Assembly: GCF_900240385.1 (NCBI RefSeq)
Contig: NZ_OEQH01000005.1
Coordinates: forward strand, 62,001 to 126,000
Reading direction: 5' to 3'
DNA: 64,000 bases
From: Clostridium minihomine
GTDB taxonomy: Bacteria; Bacillota; Clostridia; Oscillospirales; Acutalibacteraceae
Shown: piece by piece, positions 52,339 to 60,824 of the stretch
How positions within the stretch are numbered: position 1 is the stretch's first letter
How the letters are laid out: every line of letters starts with the position of its first letter
Program-made: the position numbers and the translations under genes
The notes under the pieces: generated by a model
Told to the model about the DNA's origin: nothing
The model's database searches: none
The model's input: the letters and a program-made list of their open reading frames with translations, nothing else

Positions 52339-53133
52339 ATGATGTATACCATGGGAATCGACATTGGTTCCTCTTCTTCCAAGGCGGTTATTCTGAAGGA
52401 TGGCACGGATATTGTCGCTGCCACAACAGTTCAGGCCGGCACCGGAAGCAGCGGCCCCAAACGGCTTCTGGAACAGATTCAAACAATCAGCGGGCTGGAT
52501 TCGGATGATATGTCTTTTATTCTTTCCACCGGATATGGCCGCGCTGCGCTGGCAATTGCGGATAAGCAAATGAGCGAAATTTCCTGCCATGCCAAGGGGG
52601 TCTTTTTCCAGAATCCCAAGGCACGGACTATCATCGATATCGGCGGTCAGGATGTTAAGGCAATTTCTTTGGATCACCAAGGGAACATTCGTCAGTTTTA
52701 CATGAACGACAAGTGTGCGGCGGGAACCGGCCGTTTTTTAGAAGTCATGTCCCGTGTGCTTGAAGTGGAACTGGATCAAATGTCAGATTACCATTTCCGC
52801 TCCCAAAATCCGGCCTCGGTGAGCAGTACCTGTACGGTGTTTGCCGAATCGGAGGTTATTTCTCTTTTGGCACAAGGCACACCAAAAGAAGAGATCATCG
52901 CCGGCGTTCACATCAGCGTGGCAGCCAAAGCCTGTGCCTTGGCCCAGCGCGTGGGCGTTCACAGCGAGGTAGTCATGTGCGGTGGGGTGGCGCTGAACAG
53001 CGGCGTTGCCGACGCGATTCAAAAGGAACTGGGTGAGCGGCTGATTGTAGCACGGGAGCCGCAGCTTACCGGTGCGCTGGGAGCCGCCCGGCTGGCCTAT
53101 GAAGAAGCAAAACGAAAGGGGAAAACAGCATGA
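52339..53133 (+). CDS. 2-hydroxyacyl-CoA dehydratase activator ATPase
   Basis: A 264-residue ASKHA-fold ATPase of the HgdC/LcdC/HadI group. GIDIGSSSSKAVI is the phosphate loop, and DIGGQDVKAI and VMCGGVALNSGVADAI are further ATP-binding parts. Cys126 and Cys165 match the two cysteines that hold the [4Fe-4S] cluster across the homodimer. It injects one high-energy electron into the dehydratase at the cost of ATP. AAGGAGG precedes the ATG. Its stop overlaps the next start (ATGA). Confidence 0.94.
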   Translation: MMYTMGIDIGSSSSKAVILKDGTDIVAATTVQAGTGSSGPKRLLEQIQTISGLDSDDMSFILSTGYGRAALAIADKQMSEISCHAKGVFFQNPKARTIIDIGGQDVKAISLDHQGNIRQFYMNDKCAAGTGRFLEVMSRVLEVELDQMSDYHFRSQNPASVSSTCTVFAESEVISLLAQGTPKEEIIAGVHISVAAKACALAQRVGVHSEVVMCGGVALNSGVADAIQKELGERLIVAREPQLTGALGAARLAYEEAKRKGKTA

Positions 53134-54410
53134 GTGAAAAAGCAATCAGCCAAATGGCTGCAAAAGAAATGCTGGCCTATTATCAGGCTAAGCTGGATGA
53201 GGAGGCCCGAGAGGCCAAAGCCAAAGGCAAATTGGTCTGTTGGTCCGCCTCAGTGGCTCCGCCGGAAATGTGCGTAGCCATGGATGTTGCTATGGTATAT
53301 CCAGAGACACACGCCGCCGGAATCGGTGCGCGCAAAGGCTCTTTGGATCTGTTGGAAGTGGCCGACCGCGACGGCTATTCGGTGGACTGCTGTTCTTATG
53401 GCCGGGTGAATATGGGCTATATGAAACTGTTAAAAGAAGAAGCCATCACCGGAAAAACGCCCGAAGCGCTGGCAAATTCGCCGGCAGCCCGTGTCCCGTT
53501 GCCTGATTTTGTCCTCACTTGCAACAACATCTGTAATACGCTGCTCAAATGGTATGAGAATCTGGCGGCAGAACTGAATATTCCCTGCATCGTAATAGAT
53601 GTCCCCTTTAACCATACGATGCCGATTCCAGAATATTCCAAAGAATATATTTCCGACCAATTCCGCAATGCCATTTCACAGCTGGAAGTCATTTGTGGCC
53701 GTCCCTTTGACTATCAGAAATTCCACGAAGTCCGCCAGCAGACCCAGCGTTCGATTGTTCAGTGGAATCGCATTGCTTCTATGAGCCAGTATAAGCCTTC
53801 TCCGCTCAACGGCTTTGATTTGTTTAACTATATGGCACTGGTGGTCTGCGCCCGCAGCCGCAGCTATGCCGAAGCCACTTTCCGGAAATTTGCCGATGAG
53901 CTGGAGGAAAAAAACAAGAAGGGAGAATATGCCTTTAAAGGAGCGGAACAGAACCGCATCACATGGGAGGGAATTGCCGTATGGCCTTATCTGGGTCACA
54001 CGTTTAAATCTCTGAAGAGCATGGGAACCATCATGACCGGCTCGGCGTATCCCAACATGTGGGATTTGACCTATGATGCGGAAGACGAATCTCTGCACTC
54101 AATGGCCGAAGCTTATACCCGTACTTATATCAATACTTGCCTCGATAACAAGGTGAATGTCCTTCTGGGCATTATGGAAAAGGGTCAGTGTGACGGAGTG
54201 CTTTATCACCTCAACCGAAGCTGTAAGCTGATGAGCTTCCTCAATGTGGAAACTGCCGAAAAAATCTATGAGAAAAACGGCCTTCCCTATGCCAGCTTCG
54301 ACGGCGACCAGACCGATCCGCGGAACTTTGCTCCCGCCCAGTATGATACCCGTATTCAGACACTGGGTGAGATGATGGCGAAAAAATCATCTGCGGCTGA
54401 CGGGGAATAA
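53130..54410 (+). CDS. 2-hydroxyacyl-CoA dehydratase, alpha-type subunit
   Basis: A 426-residue subunit of the HgdA/LcdA/HadB family. Cysteine-containing parts that would hold the [4Fe-4S] cluster are VDCCSYGRVNMGY, LTCNNICNTLLKWYENLA and HLNRSCKLMSF. It works with the following subunit to dehydrate (R)-2-hydroxyacyl-CoA through a ketyl radical. Substrate is probably lactoyl-CoA, judged from the lactate permease, Pct and acyl-CoA dehydrogenase nearby and from a size near the 48-kDa LcdA. Leucine- or glutamate-type substrates remain possible. Confidence 0.9.
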   Translation: MSEKAISQMAAKEMLAYYQAKLDEEAREAKAKGKLVCWSASVAPPEMCVAMDVAMVYPETHAAGIGARKGSLDLLEVADRDGYSVDCCSYGRVNMGYMKLLKEEAITGKTPEALANSPAARVPLPDFVLTCNNICNTLLKWYENLAAELNIPCIVIDVPFNHTMPIPEYSKEYISDQFRNAISQLEVICGRPFDYQKFHEVRQQTQRSIVQWNRIASMSQYKPSPLNGFDLFNYMALVVCARSRSYAEATFRKFADELEEKNKKGEYAFKGAEQNRITWEGIAVWPYLGHTFKSLKSMGTIMTGSAYPNMWDLTYDAEDESLHSMAEAYTRTYINTCLDNKVNVLLGIMEKGQCDGVLYHLNRSCKLMSFLNVETAEKIYEKNGLPYASFDGDQTDPRNFAPAQYDTRIQTLGEMMAKKSSAADGE

Positions 54411-54427
54411 GGAGAGGAGAGAAAAGC

Positions 54428-55552
54428 ATGAAACAGAACAGAAAAGAACTTTTGGCTCAATTTCGATCCATTGCCGCCAACCCCCGCAAAGCAATGGAAG
54501 ACTATCAGAAACAAACCGGGAAGGGTGCCATTGGCATTATGCCGGTTTATTCCCCAGAAGAATTGGTTCACGCCACCGGGTTTTTACCCATGGGTCTTTG
54601 GGGTGGGCATTGTCCGGTATCAAAAGCCCGTGTTTATCTGCCGCCGTTTGCCTGTTCGATTATGCAGCAGGTAATGGAATTGGAGTGTGACGGGGTCTAT
54701 GACGATTTGGCCGCCGTGGTATTCTCGGTTCCCTGTGATACCCTCAAGTGTATGAGCCAGAAATGGAAAGGAAAAGCCCCGGCGCTGGTCTTTACTCATC
54801 CCCAAAACAGAGGACTGGAATCGGCCAACCGCTTTTTGGAAGAGGAATATTCCATTTTAAAGAAAAAGCTGGAGAAGATTACTGGCGTAACCATTACCAA
54901 TGCCGCACTGGAAAATTCCATTCAAATCTATAATGAGAATCGGGCCGTGATGCGTGAATTCTCTCGGTTGGCAGCGGAATATCCTCAGTTCATTTCTGCG
55001 GTGGATCGTCATGCAGTGTTTAAATCCCGGCAGTTCTTGGAAAAATCGCGCCACACCGCAATGGTGCAGTGTCTTATCGAAGCTGTTCGGGCTGAGGAGC
55101 CGAAACCATGGGACGGCAAACGGGTGATTGTTACCGGAATTCTGGCAGAGCCTGACGGTTTGCTGGAATTGTTCGATGAGTTAAAGCTGGCCATTGTAGC
55201 TGACGATTTGGCACAGGAATCCCGTCAAATCCGCGTGGATGTGCCGGAAGGCAACGAGGCTCCGCTCTATCGTTTGGCGCGGGTTTGGCAAAACATGTAT
55301 GGGTGTTCTTTGGCAACCGATACCAAGAAAAAGCATGGCCCCATGCTGGTGGATATGGTTCGCAAGAATGAGGCGGATGCGGTTATCGTGGCAATGATGA
55401 AATTCTGCGACCCCGAAGAGTGGGATTACCCCATCTATCGGCAGCAGTTTGAAGAGGCCGGCATCCGCCACCTGATGATTGAAGTCGATCAGGAAATCAC
55501 TGCTTTGGGTCAGGCGCGCACCCGGCTGCAAAGCTTTGCGGAAATTCTGTAA
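54428..55552 (+). CDS. 2-hydroxyacyl-CoA dehydratase, beta-type subunit
   Basis: A 374-residue subunit of the HgdB/LcdB/HadC family: GAIGIMPVYSPEELVHATGF near the N-terminus, PFACSIMQQVMELECDGVYDDL and FSVPCDTLKCMSQKWKG with candidate cluster cysteines, and MMKFCDPEEWDYPIYRQQFE near the C-terminus. It binds the second [4Fe-4S] cluster of the heterodimer. GGAGAGGAG precedes the ATG, 17 bp after the alpha-type gene. Size fits the 41-kDa subunit of lactoyl-CoA dehydratase. Confidence 0.9.
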   Translation: MKQNRKELLAQFRSIAANPRKAMEDYQKQTGKGAIGIMPVYSPEELVHATGFLPMGLWGGHCPVSKARVYLPPFACSIMQQVMELECDGVYDDLAAVVFSVPCDTLKCMSQKWKGKAPALVFTHPQNRGLESANRFLEEEYSILKKKLEKITGVTITNAALENSIQIYNENRAVMREFSRLAAEYPQFISAVDRHAVFKSRQFLEKSRHTAMVQCLIEAVRAEEPKPWDGKRVIVTGILAEPDGLLELFDELKLAIVADDLAQESRQIRVDVPEGNEAPLYRLARVWQNMYGCSLATDTKKKHGPMLVDMVRKNEADAVIVAMMKFCDPEEWDYPIYRQQFEEAGIRHLMIEVDQEITALGQARTRLQSFAEIL

Positions 55553-55564
55553 GGGGGCGATTGA

Positions 55565-57133
55565 ATGGAGAAGGTCAAAATTATCACCGCCGAACAGGCC
55601 GCCGACCTTCTGAAAGACGGTGATACCTTTACCACCAGCGGGTTTGTGTCCAGCTGTATTCCCGAGGCTTTGAACAAGGCAGTGGAACAGCGGTTCCTGA
55701 ATACCGGCCACCCCAAAAACCTTACTTATCTTTACGCCAGTTCACAGGGAAACAAAAAGGGCTGCGGCGGTGAGCATTATGCCCATAAGGGGCTGCTGAA
55801 ACGCTTTGTGGCCGCCCACTGGGCTACCGTTCCCACTTTGGGTGAAATGGCCATGCGCAATGAGATGGAAGCCTATAACCTGCCCCAAGGGGCCTTGTGT
55901 CATCTGTTCCGGGACATTGCGGCCAAAAAGCCCGGTTCCATCACGCAAGTGGGCCTTGGAACCTTTATAGACCCCCGTAACGGCGGTGGTAAGCTCAATG
56001 AAATTACCAAAGAAGATATGGTGGAGCTCATCCACATACACGAAAAAGAATATCTGTTTTACCCCTCTTTTCCAGTTCAAGTGGCCTTTTTGCGGGGAAC
56101 TTATGCAGATGAGCACGGCAATGTGACACTGGAGCGGGAAGTCGCCACTTTAGAGGCCACTTCGGTTGCTCAGGCTGTAAAAAACAGCGGCGGCATTGTA
56201 GTGGTTCAAGTGGAAGGCGTTGTGGAAGCCGGCACTCTGGATGCCCGAATGGTTAAGATCCCACGCATCTATGTGGACTATGTGGTTGTTGCTGCCCCTG
56301 ATGATCACGAGCAGTGCCTGGGCTGCTCTTTCGATCCGTCGATCTGCGGGGAACGAAGAATCTTGGCGGAAACAGCCGCCAGCACTCCGGATTTCCCCAT
56401 GAGTGCCAAGAAAATCATTGGCCGCCGGGGTGTTTTTGAACTCAAGCCGGGTGATGTGGTAAATCTGGGAGTGGGCGCGCCGGAATATGTTGCTGCGGCG
56501 GCAGCAGAAGAAGGCATCGGCGATCAGATGACCCTGACGGTAGAAAGCGGACTGATCGGCGGGATTCCGCAGGGGGGCCCCCGGTTTGGTTCTTCTCAAA
56601 ATGCAGAGGCGGTTCTGGATCAGGGATATCAATTTGACTTTTATGACGGCGGCGGCTTGAATCAGGCTTTTCTGGGCTTGGCAGAGTGCGACGAGAAAGG
56701 CAATATCAATGTCAGCCGGTTTGGCCCGCGGATTGCCGGCTGCGGCGGATTTATTGATATTTCTCAGAACACCCGCAATGTGTGCTTCTGCGGAACCTTT
56801 ACCGCCGGCGGCTTAAAAATTCATGTGGCCGACGGCAAGGTTCAGATTGTTCAGGAAGGTCGGCAGAAAAAGTTTCTGAAACAAGTGGAAGAAGTTACTT
56901 TCAGCGGTGACATGGCGATCAAAAACGGTCAGCTGGTCCGGTACATTACGGAACGCTGTGTAATGGAACTGCGAAAAGATGGAATGCATCTGATTGAGAT
57001 TGCACCGGGTGTCGACCTCCAAACCCAAATCCTGGATCAGATGGAATTTATGCCAATCATCGATAAAGTAAATGGCGAAGTACCGCAAATGGATCCCCGC
57101 ATTTTTGCCGAAGAGATTATGGGGATGCATTAA
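55565..57133 (+). CDS. Propionate CoA-transferase-like acyl-CoA transferase (copy 2)
   Basis: A 522-residue paralogue of the enzyme at 42029-43570, with the same architecture and catalytic Glu327 in TVESGLIGGIPQGG. HEQCLGCSFDPSICGE corresponds to HEQCVGCDYDGSMCGE of copy 1. It closes the VOC-activator-dehydratase operon, 12 bp after the beta-type gene, and would charge lactate (or another 2-hydroxy acid) with CoA from propionyl-CoA or acetyl-CoA. Two copies may serve different donor/acceptor pairs. Confidence 0.88.
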   Translation: MEKVKIITAEQAADLLKDGDTFTTSGFVSSCIPEALNKAVEQRFLNTGHPKNLTYLYASSQGNKKGCGGEHYAHKGLLKRFVAAHWATVPTLGEMAMRNEMEAYNLPQGALCHLFRDIAAKKPGSITQVGLGTFIDPRNGGGKLNEITKEDMVELIHIHEKEYLFYPSFPVQVAFLRGTYADEHGNVTLEREVATLEATSVAQAVKNSGGIVVVQVEGVVEAGTLDARMVKIPRIYVDYVVVAAPDDHEQCLGCSFDPSICGERRILAETAASTPDFPMSAKKIIGRRGVFELKPGDVVNLGVGAPEYVAAAAAEEGIGDQMTLTVESGLIGGIPQGGPRFGSSQNAEAVLDQGYQFDFYDGGGLNQAFLGLAECDEKGNINVSRFGPRIAGCGGFIDISQNTRNVCFCGTFTAGGLKIHVADGKVQIVQEGRQKKFLKQVEEVTFSGDMAIKNGQLVRYITERCVMELRKDGMHLIEIAPGVDLQTQILDQMEFMPIIDKVNGEVPQMDPRIFAEEIMGMH

Positions 57134-57407
57134 GCCCCGTAATGGTCTGGTTTTCTGATACTGTTCCCATGGTTATGGATTATTTCAAACGATTTCTCGT
57201 AACAAAACTCTCTTTCAAAAACCAATAAAACACATTTCTTTTGGTACGATACTCTTTGCAGTGGGGCATCCCTCTTTGCTCTGGCAATCGGAATATTTGT
57301 TATGATGTGCAAGCAAGGGATGCTCTTTGCAAAAAACTTTAACTTTCTCGCTTTGCGGAAAATTTTTAAAACCACAATTGTGTTTACAACATTCCTTCTG
57401 ATTATAT
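57134..57407. other. Intergenic stretch with an isolated inverted repeat
   Basis: GCATCCCT (57266-57273) and AGGGATGC (57316-57323) face each other across 42 bp, flanked by direct copies of CTCTTTGCA (57252-57260 and 57323-57331). No gene. The structure could be a small RNA fold or a decayed element. Confidence 0.4.
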
Positions 57408-57455
57408 AAAAACAGGGTAGATTTTTCGCATCAAAATCTACCCTGTTTTTGTTTG
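57408..57455. terminator. Bidirectional terminator
   Basis: An 18-bp perfect stem (57408-57425 with 57433-57450; arm AAAAACAGGGTAGATTTT) followed by GTTTGTTTTTTT. Confidence 0.93.
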
Positions 57456-57471
57456 TTTTTTTATAAAAGAC

Positions 57472-57867
57472 TTAGAAGCGAATGGTTTTTGGCTCGTCGG
57501 TAAAAGATTCGATGGTGGCTACTGCATTTTTCAGATACAGCACTTCCATTCGGCCATCATCGGCTTGGTACATGCTGCCCAGTGACTCCCGATTATCCTC
57601 CAGCATTTTGACACGGGCTTCTCGGCGGCTGTCGGGAACGACTTCTGCCGTTATCCGGATCCAGGTTCCCCTGTCCATGCCTGAAATTTCCACTTTGGGG
57701 TTTTTCAGCATCTGCTGGTATACCTTTTTCTGGTTATTGGTCACAAGATAAAGCTTGCCCTCAAATTCTGCAACAGCGCCAAAAGGCCGTACTCTGGGCT
57801 GATCCCCCTCATTGGTTGCAAGATAGAAAACTCCGCATTCTTTTAAATAATTTAAAACGTCATTCAT
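57472..57867 (-). CDS. Pyridoxamine 5'-phosphate oxidase-like flavin-binding protein
   Basis: A 131-residue split-barrel protein of the PPOX class: GVFYLATNEGDQPRVRPFGAVAEFEGKLYLVT then NQKKVYQQMLKNPKVEISG. Such proteins bind FMN or F420/heme and reduce varied substrates; the specific role is unknown. It is divergent from an HxlR-type regulator whose direct repeats lie between the two genes, so the regulator probably controls it. Confidence 0.87.
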   Translation of the reverse strand: MNDVLNYLKECGVFYLATNEGDQPRVRPFGAVAEFEGKLYLVTNNQKKVYQQMLKNPKVEISGMDRGTWIRITAEVVPDSRREARVKMLEDNRESLGSMYQADDGRMEVLYLKNAVATIESFTDEPKTIRF

Positions 57868-57952
57868 CTCGGATTGCTCCTTTCGCGTATTTATGATATA
57901 TTGATTATATAAGTTTATTATAAAGACTAATATAATAAAATCAACTACGATA

Positions 57953-57984
57953 TTTTAGGATACCAGTATTTTATAGGATACTAG
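57953..57984. promoter_or_regulatory. Repeated operator candidate of the HxlR regulator
   Basis: TTTTAGGATACCAG (57953-57966) and TTATAGGATACTAG (57971-57984) are direct near-copies 18 bp apart. AGTAT and ATACT within them also form an inverted repeat. They end next to the ribosome site of hxlR, so binding would repress it. Confidence 0.6.
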
Positions 57985-57993
57985 GAGGGGTAT

Positions 57994-58362
57994 ATGAATC
58001 AAGATTTGTTTGGGCTGTGTCCTTATGTGACATCACAAAAAGTGCTGACCGGAAAATGGTCGATTTACATTTTGTATTTATTAAAGGACGGCCCCATTCG
58101 ATTCAATGAATTACAGCGTCGGCTGCCGGAAGAAATTACCCACGCAACCTTGTCCCGGCAACTCAAAACATTAGAGCAGGAAGGTTTGATTTTGAGAAAG
58201 GAATATACTCAAATTCCACCTAAGGTAGAGTATTCTTTAAGCACTATTGGGGAAAAGTTTCACGTTGTTTTACAGGCGCTGGAAATTTGGGGAAACGAGT
58301 ACATCGATTATCTGAATCGAAAAAGCCAGAAGGAAACTCAAGTACAAAATTCTTTGGAATAA
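57994..58362 (+). CDS. HxlR family transcriptional regulator
   Basis: A 122-residue winged-helix protein of the HxlR/DUF24 family. A conserved N-terminal cysteine region (LCPYVTSQKVLTGKWSIYIL) is followed by GPIRFNELQRRLPEEITHATLSRQLKTLEQEGLILRKEY. Members sense electrophiles or oxidants through that cysteine. GGAGGGG precedes the ATG. Divergent from the PPOX-like gene. Confidence 0.92.
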   Translation: MNQDLFGLCPYVTSQKVLTGKWSIYILYLLKDGPIRFNELQRRLPEEITHATLSRQLKTLEQEGLILRKEYTQIPPKVEYSLSTIGEKFHVVLQALEIWGNEYIDYLNRKSQKETQVQNSLE

Positions 58363-58454
58363 TCGGTGCCGCTATTGGATTTTTCATGATCGGCATTGGG
58401 GAGGCAACCGAATTGCACCCGAAAATCAAAGTGACACCCTTGGCAGAAAAAATC

Positions 58455-58506
58455 GAAGAAACCACCTCAGTCCCGAACGCTCTTTGGGATTAAGGTGGTT
58501 TCTTCG
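58455..58506. terminator. Terminator downstream of hxlR
   Basis: GAAGAAACCACCTCAGTCCC pairs with GGGATTAAGGTGGTTTCTTC with two mismatches, followed by GTTTG. Confidence 0.8.
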
Positions 58507-58589
58507 TTTGTAAAGTACCAGTACGCACAACACGAAAATAAAAAGGATGACTTTGGATGATACTCTATGTGTATGATATGATTTGCGAT

Positions 58590-59147
58590 TTATTTCCCGG
58601 GACACGCTGAAAGATTTGGGGTGAACACAGAAGTGTAAAGAGTTCCCCCCAGATCAAAATGATCTGTTTGTAAAAAGTTATTTTCCTTTAGCTGAGTTTT
58701 CAGCTGTTTCGGACTGAACCGGTGTTCCAAAGGGGGGCCGTAGGAAGTTTGCTTTGGGTGGAATTCAATGATTGCCAACATTCCGCCCGGGGTTAAAATG
58801 CGTCTGATTTGGCGCAGCATTTCTGGAATGTCCTGAAGCTCATGATAAACGGTGGAAAGCAGAGCAATGCGGCAAGAGGAGGAAGGAACCTTAGAGATTT
58901 CTTTTTCCAGAATCACATTTTCCGCCTTTTGTCCTGCCTTTTTTTCTTCTAAAATAGCCAACATTTCCGGTGAGAGATCTACCGCATAAATCAAAGCATG
59001 GCTTTGGTTTGCTGCGGCAAAAGTGAAAATTCCCGTTCCGGCGCCGATATCGCACAGGGAATCATTTTCTTTCAGGCCGATTTTTTTGAGCGTTTCCACC
59101 GGATTTAATTCTTTGATCCGTTGGGGATTTTCTAATTTGTGTTTCAT
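58590..59147 (-). CDS. Class I SAM-dependent methyltransferase
   Basis: A 185-residue methyltransferase: CDIGAGTGIFTFAAA (motif I, SAM binding), YAVDLSPEMLAIL (motif II acidic), ISKVPSSSCRIALLSTVYHELQ and RRILTPGGMLAIIEFHP (motif post-III). Substrate unknown. It follows the ArsR/rhodanese operon in the same direction after 145 bp and might belong to it; arsenite or thiol methylation is possible but not supported by specific cysteines. Confidence 0.85.
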   Translation of the reverse strand: MKHKLENPQRIKELNPVETLKKIGLKENDSLCDIGAGTGIFTFAAANQSHALIYAVDLSPEMLAILEEKKAGQKAENVILEKEISKVPSSSCRIALLSTVYHELQDIPEMLRQIRRILTPGGMLAIIEFHPKQTSYGPPLEHRFSPKQLKTQLKENNFLQTDHFDLGGTLYTSVFTPNLSACPGK

Positions 59148-59292
59148 GTTTTTTCACAGTTCCTTTCGGGTGGCAGCGTGTTTTAACATTGTGCAGGATG
59201 GGGAAGCGGCACTCATTAGAAAGAGGAAGAAACCCTGCACCATGCTGATTTTGTTCAAAGCACTTTTTCTTAGGCAGTCGAATGAGAGTTCA

Positions 59293-59742
59293 TCAATTTT
59301 TTTCTTCTCCGCTGACGGTTTCATAAGGCCAGTCGATAATGCCGCCAAAATCATAAACTGAGGGATAACCCAGTTCCGCCAGTTTTTGTGCGGCAAGGGC
59401 ACTTCGGCGTCCGCTGCGGCAATAAACCAAAATGGGGGTGTCTTTCTCAGTTAGTGTTTTTTCTGCCTCAGCGGCGATTTGATAATCCGGAATCAATGTC
59501 GCACCCTCAATTCGTTGTTCTAAAAATTCTTCTGCTGTGCGAACATCCAACAAAATAAAATGTTCCAAACTGTCCATTTTTTGTTTCGCTTCTTCTGGGG
59601 AAATGGTTTTATAGGCCGTTTTGCCGCTGCTAGTTGAAAGGGAAGAAGAATTGCCAGCCTTTCGGGTACAGCCCCCCAAAAGGAATGCGCTGACACAGAT
59701 GAAAATGCCCAGTAAAAGAAATGCAATGAGATATTTTTTCAC
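59293..59742 (-). CDS. Rhodanese-domain lipoprotein
   Basis: A 149-residue protein. The signal peptide ends in lipobox LGGC (Cys25), then a serine-rich linker and a single rhodanese domain (HFILLDVRTAEEFLEQRIEGA, active-site loop VYCRSGRRSA with the catalytic Cys). Anchored outside the membrane, it would handle sulfane sulfur or persulfide. Its ATG overlaps the arsR stop (ATGA). Confidence 0.9.
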   Translation of the reverse strand: MKKYLIAFLLLGIFICVSAFLLGGCTRKAGNSSSLSTSSGKTAYKTISPEEAKQKMDSLEHFILLDVRTAEEFLEQRIEGATLIPDYQIAAEAEKTLTEKDTPILVYCRSGRRSALAAQKLAELGYPSVYDFGGIIDWPYETVSGEEKN

Positions 59743-60032
59743 AGTTCTTCTCCTTCACAATAATATTGTTTCAGGACATCTATCACCTTTTCCACACGCT
59801 CATCCGCAATTCGATAGGTAATGCTTTGGCCGGATTTTGTAAAATCCAGAATTCCATGAGCTTTTAAAAGTGCCAGGTGCTGGGATAAAGCAGATTGTGT
59901 AATATTGGGGATTTTTTCTGCCAATTTACTTACTGTTTTTGGGCCTTCTATCAGCTGGCATAAAATCAAAAGCCGGTTTTCATTGGCAAGCATTTTCAGC
60001 AGTTCCGCAATTTGTTTTGCTTTTTCTTCCAT
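59739..60032 (-). CDS. ArsR family transcriptional regulator
   Basis: A 97-residue winged-helix repressor: LKMLANENRLLILCQLIEGPKTVSKLAEKI, then TQSALSQHLALLKAHGILD (recognition helix). The classical arsenic CxC motif is absent. One Cys lies in the first helix and one near the end (YYCEGEEL), so it may sense persulfide or redox state like BigR/SqrR, in line with the rhodanese next door. It overlaps the upstream membrane protein gene by 53 bp. Confidence 0.9.
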   Translation of the reverse strand: MEEKAKQIAELLKMLANENRLLILCQLIEGPKTVSKLAEKIPNITQSALSQHLALLKAHGILDFTKSGQSITYRIADERVEKVIDVLKQYYCEGEEL

Positions 60033-60612
60033 TGGAATCGTCCTTTCTGTGTTTTAATTGGCAAATTCCCTGTGTCATCGTGCCCATTGGGCAGTAAACA
60101 CACCAGGAACGAGGTTTAAAGAGAATCATTGTGACAAGGCCCAAAACAGTGGAAGTCAGCATCACGCCGTAAAATCCAAACGCAAATTGGGCGACCGCCG
60201 GAGCGGCAAAAGAAGTGTTTACCCAATTCCAGGGAAGTCTAAAAACCCACAGCAGTGTGACGGCCTCTCGCAAATCAGCACCGGCAAATACCAGATAAGT
60301 GGAATAAAGCATCAACCCGAACATGGTCATAAAGAATGTTAAAAATCCATAGCGAAACCACTTGGAGCGCAGAAATTTCGGAGGGGCCTGTTGGCGGGAA
60401 AGACCGAATCGTCCGCCCAGCAGTTCAAATAACTGGCCGCGCCCACAATATTTGTTACAGTACGCTTTATTTCCTTTCCAAATAGAAATCAGTAAAGGAA
60501 CAAAAAAACAAATCAGTCCCAGCCATGCAAATAGAATATTGAAAATACCTAAGGTGAGATAAACGGCTGAGAAAATCCAGAGATATTCATACCACGGCTT
60601 GCGCTTTTTCAT
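59980..60612 (-). CDS. Membrane-bound 4Fe-4S protein (NapH/CcoG-like)
   Basis: A 210-residue protein with about five transmembrane helices and two cysteine motifs, NKYCGRGQLFELLGG and SWCVYCPMGTMTQGICQ, of the type found in NapH-like electron-transfer membrane proteins. ATG 60612 is chosen for AAGGGAGG upstream. It overlaps the ferredoxin gene by 26 bp. It could pass electrons between the small ferredoxin and a membrane or external acceptor. Confidence 0.8.
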   Translation of the reverse strand: MKKRKPWYEYLWIFSAVYLTLGIFNILFAWLGLICFFVPLLISIWKGNKAYCNKYCGRGQLFELLGGRFGLSRQQAPPKFLRSKWFRYGFLTFFMTMFGLMLYSTYLVFAGADLREAVTLLWVFRLPWNWVNTSFAAPAVAQFAFGFYGVMLTSTVLGLVTMILFKPRSWCVYCPMGTMTQGICQLKHRKDDSNGRKSKTNCGTAENACQ

Positions 60613-60805
60613 ACATATCCTCCCTTGCAATCATGGTGATGACTTGAGCCGGGCAAACCTTGGCGCATCTTGTGCATCCAATGCATAGTTGTTCGTTCAC
60701 TTCTGCACGGATTCCCTTGGGAACCGTGATGGCTCCTTTGGGACAAACCTTTACACAGCATCCGCAGGCCACACATTCGGGCGATACAAAAGCAATTTTT
60801 TTCAT
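60587..60805 (-). CDS. 2[4Fe-4S] ferredoxin
   Basis: A 72-residue protein with two clostridial ferredoxin motifs, CVACGCCVKVCPKGAI and CIGCTRCAKVCP. The ATG at 60805 is used; GTG at 60820 overlaps the ribosome site. First gene of the ferredoxin-membrane FeS-ArsR-rhodanese operon, directly downstream of a 34-bp palindrome. Confidence 0.9.
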   Translation of the reverse strand: MKKIAFVSPECVACGCCVKVCPKGAITVPKGIRAEVNEQLCIGCTRCAKVCPAQVITMIAREDMYEKAQAVV

Positions 60806-60824
60806 AATCGATTCAAACACCCTT

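Noticed and set aside
58386-58493. A 35-codon frame (MIGIGEATEL...NALWD) after hxlR
   Set aside because: It reads plausibly as protein but has no ribosome site and overlaps the terminator stem; perhaps a gene remnant.
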